Positions 1 through 10,513 of a DNA stretch of 64,000 nt are shown piece by piece. Under the pieces are notes generated by a model. That model saw nothing but the letters and a program-made list of their open reading frames with translations. It had not been told where the DNA came from and searched no databases. Made by a program: the position numbers and the translations under genes. Positions within the stretch are counted from its first letter, which is position 1; every line of letters starts with the position of its first letter. Source of the stretch: Syngnathus acus (Eukaryota; Chordata; Actinopteri; Syngnathiformes; Syngnathidae); assembly GCF_901709675.1 (NCBI RefSeq), contig NC_051100.1:4774001-4838000 (forward strand), given 5' to 3'.

Positions 1-130
1 TGGTGCAGCTGCAGCGTGACAGATACTGGATGCGGTTACCGTAGCGACAGCATGCTCATCTTTAGCTTCTTCACGATGTCAAGGTGCTTTCGCGAGTCAA
101 AACAATAAAGCTGATTCTGATTCTGACATG
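1..130 (+). other. Possible 3' end of an unidentified upstream gene
   Basis: The window opens in sequence that reads through in frame 3 for 13 codons and then stops with TAG at 42-44; the last residues would be VQLQRDRYWMRLP. A canonical AATAAA lies at 104-109, about 60 bases after that stop. This arrangement fits the end of a last coding exon followed by a very short 3' UTR on the plus strand. I do not recognise the peptide, and frame 1 is also open to 108, so the reading frame is not secure. It could equally be non-coding sequence with a chance poly(A) signal. Confidence 0.25.
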
Positions 131-179
131 CACACGCGCATACACTGACATAGACACATACTTGAATGCAATTCATGTT

Positions 180-480
180 TAAAGTTATAGTTTGTCACTG
201 TGTAATTTGAGTAAGATTCTGATGTACTGCAGTGACCTTTTGACCCTTTCAAAATGTATATTTTCTAATGTTTCGGTTATTTCACATAAAGCCTTATTTT
301 TATGATCATTATTGTTATTATTAGTATTATTGTTATTATACATCATAATAATACTGATTATATATTAATAATAATAATTATCATCATTATTATATAACCT
401 CACAATAACATTTAAAACGTTGATTGAAATTGGCTTTGAGACAAATATAAAATAAAAAAATCAGTCACTTGTTTCGAGTC
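180..480. other. AT-rich intergenic stretch upstream of sf3b5
   Basis: This is mostly AT, with runs of ATT/AAT trinucleotides (about 300-400) resembling a degraded ATT microsatellite. No open frame, RNA gene or recognisable mobile element is visible. Confidence 0.5.
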
Positions 481-484
481 GGAA

Positions 485-572
485 CCAATTTTTGAGCGGA
501 CACTGCGGAAGTGTATAGGCGGCTATCATCGGAAAGCAGTCGGCAAAGTTAGCTTCACCAAGCAATCTTTAA
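485..572 (+). promoter_or_regulatory. sf3b5: Probable sf3b5 promoter and 5' UTR exon
   Basis: A CCAAT box at 485-489 and an ETS-type CGGAAGTG at 506-513 sit just ahead of a short exon ending in a good splice donor (AA|GTAAGT, exon end 572). The matching acceptor is at 841-843, one base before the sf3b5 start codon. CCAAT plus ETS without a TATA box is typical of housekeeping promoters. The transcription start itself is not determined. Confidence 0.5.
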
Positions 573-844
573 GTAAGTTTAATGCAAACAAAGAACTCTA
601 CTTCATAACACATCAATAATAGTTAATTATAGCAGGTTCATGATTGTTCGCGTCACTTGAAATCAAATACACTAGCTTAGCATGCTATCCTAATCCATCC
701 ATTACTGCTTGTTTGCGTTATGCTACTATTAGCATAGTTAGCTTTACTGCCACAATCGAAAACTATAGTGGTTAGCCTCATCATTAGCTCCAAATGTAAT
801 CTCCATTTACCGAAAGTGCGCGTTAACTTACCTTTCTTTCCAGG

Positions 845-1105
845 ATGACGGACCGCTACAACATCCACAGCCAGCTGGAGCACCTCCAGTCCAAGTACAT
901 CGGCACCGGCCACGCCGACACCAGCAAGTGGGAATGGCTTGTAAACCAGCACCGAGACTCGCACTGCTCCTACATGGGCCACTTTGACCTGCTCAACTAC
1001 TTCTCCGTGGCCGAGAACGAGAGCAAAGCCCGAGTCCGCTTCAACCTTATGGAGAAGATGCTCCAGCCGTGCGGACCGCCCGCAGACAAGCCGGACGACG
1101 CCTGA
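845..1105 (+). CDS. sf3b5: Splicing factor 3B subunit 5 (SF3b10)
   Basis: This is a complete 86-residue protein in one coding exon, starting MTDRYNIHSQLEHLQSKYIG and ending PPADKPDDA. Length and sequence match the very conserved vertebrate SF3B5. The protein is a small subunit of the SF3b complex of the U2 snRNP; it packs against SF3B1 and helps branch-point recognition in the nucleus. A polypyrimidine tract and CAG at 841-843 lie one base before the ATG, so the start codon falls at the beginning of exon 2, after a 5' UTR intron of about 271 bases (573-843). An ATTAAA poly(A) signal is at 1241-1246. The gene converges with phactr2, as expected for the sf3b5-phactr2 neighbourhood of human 6q24. 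Confidence 0.96.
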   Translation: MTDRYNIHSQLEHLQSKYIGTGHADTSKWEWLVNQHRDSHCSYMGHFDLLNYFSVAENESKARVRFNLMEKMLQPCGPPADKPDDA

Positions 1106-1240
1106 TTGGGGACACCTGATTTTTCCCGTCTTTTTCTTTTACACATACAAAAGACGCTCAGACTCATTTTTTTTATTTCTTTATAAACATGTTGTTACTA
1201 GATTTATTATAGTGCATGTTACGAGAGTGTCTGTTGGTGT

Positions 1241-1246
1241 ATTAAA
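1241..1246 (+). terminator. sf3b5: sf3b5 poly(A) signal ATTAAA
   Basis: ATTAAA lies about 135 bases after the sf3b5 stop codon and is followed by T/G-rich sequence. This would give a short 3' UTR typical of a small housekeeping gene. Confidence 0.6.
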
Positions 1247-1259
1247 AGTTTAGTTTTGC

Positions 1260-4200
1260 GTCTCTGCAGCATTGTCCTTTCAATTACTTACATATGCAGG
1301 AAAAATTCTAACTTCATCATGCACACCACATTGGGGACCCCGAAGAGACATCTCTCAAAATGATACACATTCATGTATATATGTATAGACATGCTCTCTC
1401 AATATGCCCAAAGTGACACAGTGAATAAATAATTCATAGTTCATAAATGTAATAATTCATAGTTCTTCATATGGGGAAATACAAACCCCATATACGTGGC
1501 AAACCCTCATTGTCATTTATCCGACATCAAATTCTGCTTTGAAACCCTAATTTGAATTAGCATATAGGTTTTGATGGTAGGTTTCAAACTTGGTTTAAGG
1601 GTTCGATTAATAGTATAATACTCCTGAGATGATTTTTTTTTTTAAAAAGGTAGATTTTGCCACCTAATTCATATTCCACAAACAGCCATAATGTCCATAT
1701 TGTGTTTTGAGGAGAAAAATGTCTTCAGGGAGACGAAGCCTGGCACTGCTGGCAGTCAAGTGGTGCTCGTTGTTGATTGCGCACGCACACACACACACAC
1801 ATGCCAGAACACTGCGAGTGACTGACTCATTGTTACTGCTGAGCAATGAGTCGCCCCCATCTTTCCAAGCAAGGTGTGTCCTTGGCATTGTCCTCGCCGG
1901 TGGCAAGCACATTGCCACACTCTCATCAATATACACAAAAATCATCGCTCTCAAAATGAATAACTGCCACACACACTGTGTGTGACGTGTTGTGCTTGAG
2001 AGGAAAGCATTTAGAGATCAGCAGAGCGGGGCTCACCTTATTGCAAGGTAATTGGCCGTGCAGGTGAGCTGCTGTGAGGAAACGCAAGCACATAGAAGCG
2101 TGTTAGGAGATTATTATATCATCAGCCAGCCAGTAGCGTACTTTATTTGAATTTGGCATACAAACACCCGCAATTCAGAACCCCAACTCAGAGAGTTCAA
2201 AGAATATATAAAAACGGAGTGTGGCTCAGACTTTTCAATAGTGTGTCCAATTGGACCCAACCGAGTAATAAGCAGCCCCAATCTGTGATTACGTAATTGC
2301 AAAAAAAACAACGTGCGCTCAGCCGATGCAGTCATCTTTGCCACCCACTGCCTCGCAATCTGCTTACCCCCCCCCCCCCATTGTTGTTTGTTGGGCTTTC
2401 CCTTCTTGAAGTATCGGCCGCTAATGCGAAGACCGGGCCGACCTGCCAATAGCGAAAAGCTGAGTATAATTGTATAATAATACCAATGCATTTAAAACAC
2501 ATACACTGCCAGCCCGGTTAAAACGAAGGCTTGACCTTTATACATCTGTCAACGGCAGTCCATGAGTTTGGGGGGGAAAAAGAGATTTTTAATAATCAAC
2601 ATGTTCATTCTAAAGTAAGGCGTACATAATATTCCAATAGTTCAACAATTTCCAGTAATGAAATAAATAATTTATTTTCAATGAATGCACATAGGGGAAA
2701 ATACAAACGCAATATAAATATAGCATTGTCTGACCGCTACATGTACAAAAACAGACAAAGGACTGCCACTTTGTAAAAACTGCAAAGTACTATTCATTCA
2801 TCTGCAAGAAATAATGAGGAGGAGCGGTGCAAAAAGAAGCACGCCACACGTCGTGACTCCTAATCAGCTTCAGAGCGGCTTAGCGATTCATTTGCTTGCT
2901 CTCTCATTTGCGATAACGACCTGACTGTGGCCGACACCTCCAGGGTGGAAACTACCTTGTCATCTCAGAACCAAACTCATTTTACTGTTGGGTATTTTAC
3001 GGCCCTGCTGACTCCCCCGAGGAGACGGACTGCTTAGACACTGTAAATTCAATGTGAGTGTGTTTACGATGTCGGATACGTTGACATTCATCATTCTTGG
3101 TTTCATCACCTGGGTATTTTTTTAAACCCCCCCAAATTCATGAAAATGATAATAAACATTCAAAATGCAATTTAAAAGTTAACTTAGTTTGAGAAAAACA
3201 AAACTTCTCAATACTTTCGATGTGAAAAGGAATTTGCACTTAGAATTCACATTCCGCTTTGGAGTCTCGACTGTACAACGATCCCACGCTCGTTTTCTGC
3301 TGGTCGCGCCACCGCTCTAACGTCAGCGAGCTGGCTAACAAGGTCACTTGAAGCGGAAGAGATTTAACAAGCTGTTGGCCCGTTTAATCGACAGTGGCCG
3401 TTAAGGACGTTGAGCTTGAGCTTATGGCTTTGTCCTTTAACTTAAACCAAAGTGAGTAACTCAGACGCAATTGAGCGCTAATCAACCAAACAGCACCACA
3501 TTAGCCCCATTAAAGAAAGACAAACATGTGAATAGTTTAAAACATTTACACCATAGCTGTATTGCGGCATAAAATTGATTCTGTGTATGCACGTGCTCCA
3601 TATACATTCTGTACAAAATAATCAATATACAGTACATCATACATATGGTAAAGAAAGAATACTGTTAGACTGTACATGATTTTAGGTTATGTGTACATAC
3701 AATGAAGCAGCAACAAAACACACACACACGCACACACACACGCACGCCTTTGTGCAAGAGACTGTCAATCACGTTTAATAACGCTACGACGCAAGCGGAA
3801 CATGACAGAAACTTTGTATTTGACTGCTTTTGAGATATTCAAGAATTTGTTTGCACATGGGTGAGGTTTGCTCATGCCAAATATGTTCAAGCGGTGAGAA
3901 ATTATTCTTGGAATCCATGTAAACGCAAAAGCACAATAATTGATCAGATATTGGTTGTCTACGCAAATAGTCGGAAGGCCACTTTACCATTTAATACTTT
4001 TGCTTTACTTATAGTAATTCACAATTTGAAGTTGAAAAACTAACTTTGGTTTTAGCTATGCTTAGCCTAGCGTAAAAGACAGAACAAGCTAGTTAACTTA
4101 ATGCTAACAATTAAATTTTTTACTAAAAATACTCATTTTAGCGGCTATGTCCACCTCCAGACCGCCGTCTCGCTTTTAATAGCACATCGTAACTTGACAA

Positions 4201-5303
4201 TTGTTTATTCTAGGGATGCAAGCAGCATAGCGTAGAGACATAATTTAGATTTTTAATGTGTTTGATAGAAGATAGCCAGAAGGCCCGTGCAGAAACTTAC
4301 AAAATAAGGATAATTTCATTGGACTGCAACAAAGTGCCAATAAAATGAGGATTTTCTTTTTTTTAATGCATTATGCAAATCTTATCCAAATCTTAGCCGC
4401 CATGTCTGCCTCCTTACCGCGGTCTCTCATTTAATAGCGTGTTATAAAAAGACTCAAAAATAGCAATTTTAAAGATGTAAACTGCATGGCATACGTTTTC
4501 AACTGAGCGAGCCGCCGCTTAGATAGATAGAAATAGAGGCCAAACTGCTCAGGGGGAGCAAACATTAGATGGAAATAAAAAATGTTTTCAGAAATGGTCA
4601 TGGAAAAGAACGCTAGTTGGTGGCGAGCTGCTTTGGTGCCGCTTTTTGTAAGGTTAATAGCTTTTTGGCACCAAGACGAGCTATGAATAAAACTAAAAGG
4701 ATTGAAAGAAATTTGAAAGCTTAAAAAGTGCAAATTTGAAAGAACATTTTGAGCACTTGAGGGATTTTTTTTTTTGAAGCACTTATTTAACTCAACTGAG
4801 GTCTCGTGGTACTTGGCTCTATGGCATCCCAGGCAAGCGGCTAATGTGATTATGACATAATGCCCTCTAGTGGCCCCATCACATGACAACAGCTCCTGAT
4901 GGTCCATCGGTTGGCAGTCGGAACATACAGTATCATATGTTTCGCGATGAAATTATTGTTCCCTTGAGCCACATTCATACCGGTAATAACGCTCCATTTT
5001 ACACCTCTCAGAGTGACAAGAAAAACAAAAAACATATTCCAGCAAGTCCTCTTCGCACGCCGTAATAAATAAATCACTCTTAACGAGCCACCACTTTTCC
5101 GAGTATAGGTACAGTATGTGCAACAAAGTTCCACGGGTGGGCCACACAAAGGGCCCCGGCCCCTTAAGACAAACCTGTGTTTGTTGTTACGGTGCGAGGA
5201 AGTACAAAGAGGGTAGAAGAGCGCTCGCTCGGACTGAAGAACAGCAGCAGGTAGGATGGCCTGGTGGACTTTTCCTCTTTTGATGCTTGACGTCCAGTTC
5301 ACG
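1260..5303. other. Interval between the convergent sf3b5 and phactr2 genes
   Basis: No coding exon is recognisable. The interval should include the phactr2 3' UTR on the minus strand, whose extent is unknown. One candidate minus-strand AATAAA is at 2671-2676 (TTTATT on the plus strand), which would give a 3' UTR of about 2.6 kb. Simple sequence includes a short CA run near 1786-1802, a C run near 2367-2379 and CA-rich sequence near 3719-3745. A CTCF-like motif lies at 4861-4873. Open frames here are short and show no family resemblance. Confidence 0.45.
4861..4873 (-). promoter_or_regulatory. CTCF-like motif
   Basis: Read on the minus strand, these bases give CCACTAGAGGGCA, which fits the CTCF core CCASYAGRKGGC at every position. 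It lies about 430 bases beyond the last phactr2 codon. Binding is inferred from the motif only. Confidence 0.4.
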
Positions 5304-5319
5304 TTAAGGCCGGTGGAAT
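5304..5319 (-). other. phactr2: phactr2 terminal coding micro-segment (16 nt)
   Basis: The last coding segment is A-TTC-CAC-CGG-CCT-TAA, preceded on the minus strand by a pyrimidine-rich CTTTTCAG acceptor. Joined to the previous exon, which ends ACC-AG at 5865, it completes the family-typical FTRFHRP stop. Only 16 nt are coding; the rest of this exon is 3' UTR. Confidence 0.88.
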
Positions 5320-8300
5320 CTGAAAAGCCATGCAGATATTTGAAAATGTTATATGGCGAGATATATGAAAATGCAAGCTGTGATTACATTTAAACAAAAC
5401 ATTTTCTAAAGTCTTAAATAAATTCTTGAACGTTTTCTTTCCAACAGCCATACGGGTGAGTGCGCTGACATTATTAAAATAATCTAGGTTTTTGTTTGAA
5501 ACACTTGGAAAAACATCATATATATTTTTGAATAAATAAAATTTATTAAAAATTAGGAATCATTTAATTAGAAAATTTAAGGAAATTAAAAATGAAATGA
5601 GCAATTAAGTCAAATAGATTATAAAAATTGGGTATTACAATTTAATTTAATTAATTCAGCAAAAAAAAATATTATTAATCAGTAATGTAAAACAAAAATA
5701 TATGATTAATATAAATTGCCATGCTAGTACCTCTCAGCATTTCCACACATATTGAAGGGGAAATGAAATTCGTTGTACCCTGCTTTTAAATGTTTCAGTT
5801 GGAACATAGAGTTCACAGAGCTAATAGCTGCAATTACAGTAGTGGAGATTCCATTCGAGTGTACCTGGTAAAATGTTTGCTGTTCTCGTGCACCTCCATC
5901 TCCTTGCTCTTGAACTCGTTGAGTTCCTTGCGGATGGCCGCCTATACCGCGGACACACAACAACACAACACTGAACGCAAATGAAAAGCTCGGCGGAGCA
6001 CTTAGTCACCACTTTCCCCGTTTACCGGCCTCGTCCATCGGCCGACCTAATGCACATTCCCACTCGAGTTGCCGCGATTCAACTCCCGATCTTGCCGAGT
6101 GTCCAACGAAAAGCAAAAGTTTGATCATTTTTAGTAGGCAAATTTGGCTGGGGGTATGCTTTGAGGACAAGCTGGTTAATGTAGTACTTGATTTGAGCAG
6201 CAGAGGGCAGGCTTGACGCCTTTAATAACCCTTCAAATACCAAACAATGCTGGGATTTGCTTTTGGTGAGCTGTAATAAATGAGAGAAGGCTTAAACAAT
6301 CGTTTTTGTAGAGGTTTGATAGAAAATAGTTGTGGGCTTAGCTCACCTTATCAGCAGGTGTGAGTCGCGTCCAGGGCTTGTCGGCCCGCCGGTCGTAGTC
6401 CTTGGCGTCTGTGACTTCCACGTACTCGTTAAAACGCAGGATTCTCCGAGCGATCAGCTCTGCTACCGTTGGCCGCACGCTGAGCTGCACAAAAGGACAA
6501 TTTTACTCATCACGTTCACCGGCCTAGTGGTAGAGTGTCCGCCCTGAGACTGGAAGGTTGTGGGTTCAAACCCCGGCCGGGTCATACCACAGACTATAAA
6601 AATGGGACCCATTTCTACTCTGCTTGGCACTCAGCATAAGGGTAGGAAATGGGGCCTTAGCTCACCAAATTATTCCAAAGAGTTTGCACATCCTGACTTT
6701 ATTGTCTCACCTTTCTGGAGAGTTTTCGTTTAATCTCCTGCTTGGCCTCGTGCTCCTCGTCTTCGTTCTTTTCTGCACAGAGACAAACGCAGTGTGGTTA
6801 TTTCACACCTACTTGGATTTGTACTTCTATTTATACCAGAGGTGATCTGGATCTTATTAAAAGCATTCCGGCAGATATGAAGACACTCGCGATTGCGTCG
6901 ACGCTGGCAAACCAAGGCAAATGAGATGCAGACAAAATGTGGAATATAAAAATGTGCTAGCCGGATAGCATCAGAGTCAAAGTCTTTTTTTTTTTTTTAA
7001 CTTTCTGTCACAATAGCAATAAGCACCAATGCACTTGTTAAAATGAAGACGCTTTATGTCGTGATTTGCTGCCCCCTTGTGGCAGTTTTAAATCAAGACC
7101 CGATGATGTTTTGTTGACCTACGTCGGAGGATGTTCCGTTGCTCCAGCTCCTCTGTGGTTGGTCTTTGACTCAAACGCCTGAAATGAGAAATCTTCTTTC
7201 AAACAGATTGACTGGACATACATGCGACTTAGTTTCTCCTCGGATAAATCAGGTGCGTCCGTCACACTCGCCCGCCCACCTGACGAGCTTGGAACCGATC
7301 TGCTGGCGGAGCTCGTGTCTCTCCGTCTCGGAGCTGCGCGGCAGTATATTTTTCTCCTCCAGCTCCCTCTTGCTGGGACGGTTGCCCAGTTTGATGTTGA
7401 GGGTGTCCCGCCGCCGGATTTTGCTGGCCAGAGAGCCTTTGGGGAAAGATGCCGGCTCGGTCAAATCAAACCGTCAGACATTTTGCCAAGCGTAATGATA
7501 GAGGTAGTGGCCTACTGTTGAGGTATTCGTCCTCCTCCTCTTCCTCCTCGTCATCGCGGTACAGAATGGGTCCGTCCGAGTCCGAGTCGCTGGCTTGGCT
7601 CTCGCTCGGCCGGTCGGGGATCACCGTCACCTCGATCTGGTGGATGCTCACGCTGAGGCCCTGCGGCTTGATGGTGTCCGCATTAGCAGGGCTGCCATCG
7701 CGACAAAGGACGCATGTAAGCACAAAACCGGAATAAAAATTTAAAAAAAAGATTCCAGTGATGGTTTTACCTGCAATGTGTGTCCTCAGCAGGTTCTCCG
7801 TTTTCCTCTTGCGCCTCTCCTCCCTCCCCTCCCATCCTCAGTTCTTTCTCCTGCTGGGCGTCGCCCTGGGCATCCCCTTCTCTGAAGGAAGTGTCCTCTG
7901 TGGAAGTGTTGACGTGGTGGGAGTGGACGGCGGGCACGGGGGACGCCTCTGCGGGGTTTTCTTGGCTCGCCGAAGATTCTGCCGACGGGGCTTTGTCCTC
8001 CGGTGCGGCTTGGGAACCGACGGGAGCCTCCTCAACTTCGGGGGGGGGAACTTGACCAGAGCTCCCGTGAGCCTCGGAGGAGTTGACTTCCTCCGGCTGA
8101 CTGGGAACCTCCGCAGAAGCCTTCTGAGAATTAGCTTCGGCTTTCCGGCCGGTCCGCGTGTCGGCGCCTGTGCTCTGCGCTTCGGCGTCCTTGGGTAGAC
8201 GAGAGCGAGGGGGGATGGTGGGGTGAGAGGTGGTCGTGGTGACTTTGGCTGAACTGCCTTGCGTCTTCTTCGGATGAGAGGACTTGGCTGGAAAGCGAAA

Positions 8301-10428
8301 AAGAAAAACAACCCCCCAAAAGAATGAAGCGAATCCTACGCACATGGCCTAAGCCAGTTGAGGTCATCAATACTGATCAAATTAAATAAAAAAATAAATG
8401 GGATACAGATTCAAACGATGGAAAAAGTCCAATGAAACCATGGCGGAGTGCGTCCATTTGCATGCAGGCATGCGAGAAAATCAAAGCAGCCAAACTTACC
8501 GATGGCGCGACTACTGTTGTTAGAGCTCCGCGAGTTAGTTTTAGCTTGCGCCGCAGAGGCCGACTTTCCGGCTGCTTTGGTGCTCTTTTTAGCGCCAGAG
8601 GAAGCATCCCTGCTGTGCCTGGCCGTGCCAGCGGCGCCACCCGCAGGCTTGGAGGAGGCGGGCGCAGCGGCGCTGTGATGCTTTCGAGCTTGGGCTTCCC
8701 GCGGTCGGGCCTGAGTCGCCCGGGCGACGGGTTTAGTGTTGCGTGTCTCTGAGCGGGTCACAGGGACGGTTGAGACTGAATGTATATTAAGAGATGCAAA
8801 TGGACAAGCAGTGAGTTGTGGAAAGGCAGAGGACAGGTGAAGGGTGAGATTTAAACCTCTCAGATTGTGTATGAAATAAACACCGGAAGAGTTTCTTTTG
8901 TGATGCCACAACAGAACCATGGCAAGGATGACAAAGTGAAAAGGGGAAATTGCCAACCAGAGAAAAATAATTGAAGAGCGTCAACGAAAGAAGCCCAAAA
9001 ATTTACTGGTACTGCCCCAACTTCGTCAGGTTAGCTTCAGTGCTAACACAAACACACACAAGACCCAAATGTAGACGTAATATAAAAAGTCACCTGTTTT
9101 GTCCTCTGTGCTGTCAGGACCAGGAGTCGGGTCGGCAGGTTGGGTCAGTTTAGTTTCAATCTCAACTTTGACCTGCTCCGGTGACATGCTAGATGTGGCA
9201 TGACCATTCTGGTTTTCCCTACAGACGGGCTCGTCTGTATGAAGAAAAAATCCGCTTTAGTTCATTTTGCAGATCTTCGCCAATGTTGCGCAACAAGTTG
9301 ACCGGACTCCAGTCCTGTAGGTGGCGCTAACAGCAACGTCGACAAACCTTGTTCGGAGACGAGCACTCCTTTCTTGATGAGCTCCTCTCTCGTTTGTCTT
9401 GTTGAGATTTTTCTCTCCAAAACTGCACAAAGCAACGACTCAAAGGTCAAAGGTCGTCGGGCTGCCTGAAGATGCAAAGCCGCATAAGACCTCACCTTTG
9501 GAGAGATCCTGGAATCTGTCGCTGCTCTTCTTCTTCCTCCATTTCCAGGGTTTGAAGAGTCTCCCTAGACTGGACAGCTTGCCTCGCTGCTGCCGTGAGA
9601 CGGGCACACCGTGGCCGTCGGAACCGCCGTCCGCCACCATGTCGCAGCTGGCCAGTGATGACGATTTCTCCAAACCATCAACTGGACAGAACATAAGGAC
9701 AAAACTCATCAGTGATTTTGTTTTTATATTATATTAATATTACGAAAGGAAAGATGTCATTTTATTCAAATTGCACTAGGAGGAAAACAATAAAAACTGT
9801 AAAAACCCCCAAAGTGATTCAGACAACTGGCAGTGGAATAAAGCGAGGGAGGAGATAATGACAGAGTAGAGCGTGTGCAACCACATGCACAACGTGGCAA
9901 TTAAAGGGCAATTAATGAAGACATGAAAAGTAGACGGCAGAGCTTGGGCCACTCCCCAGACGTTCATTTTTGGCATTCGTACACTTTATATTGCTGAAGA
10001 ACGTGGATGGTCAAGTTTCAAACGGGCCTGGTCATTTGTGGATTAGATGTTAAATGGTTTTTTTTTAAGAAAAAAGAAAATCAATATTTTTAGAAGTTAA
10101 AATGTGTAAGTACAATGCATTATTTTAATGAAAGTTATTTTTTTATAGTTAATTTCATTATTTGAAATTAATTTGGCCAACAAAGGCGATGACTGGAAAG
10201 CACAAAAAAAGGCAAAGCAGCTTCCAGCCATTTCAAAATGCCTTAAATTAAATGTCCGTCAAAGCGGCTCGCTCCCATCTTTTTTTTTTTTTACAACTGC
10301 TGACTCGACAGCACCATTTCACAGCGGATTTCACAACTGAGGGGGCGTGCCACTTTGAAGCAGATGACTCGCAAACGTCGCCACATGGCTGAGTCGGGAA
10401 GTGATATTTGTGTGTACGCATGCGACCA

Positions 10429-10513
<85 letters not shown>

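Noticed and set aside
4431-5302. Minus-strand frames of 158 and 150 codons next to the phactr2 stop
   Set aside because: They lie in the likely phactr2 3' UTR, overlap one another in different frames and resemble no protein that I know.
6519-6600. Possible tRNA gene
   Set aside because: A and B boxes are present, but the ends do not form an acceptor stem and a SINE tail follows.
7758-8198. Plus-strand frame of 146 codons
   Set aside because: It lies opposite the large middle exon of phactr2, which accounts for the open frame; the minus-strand frame has correct splice phases.
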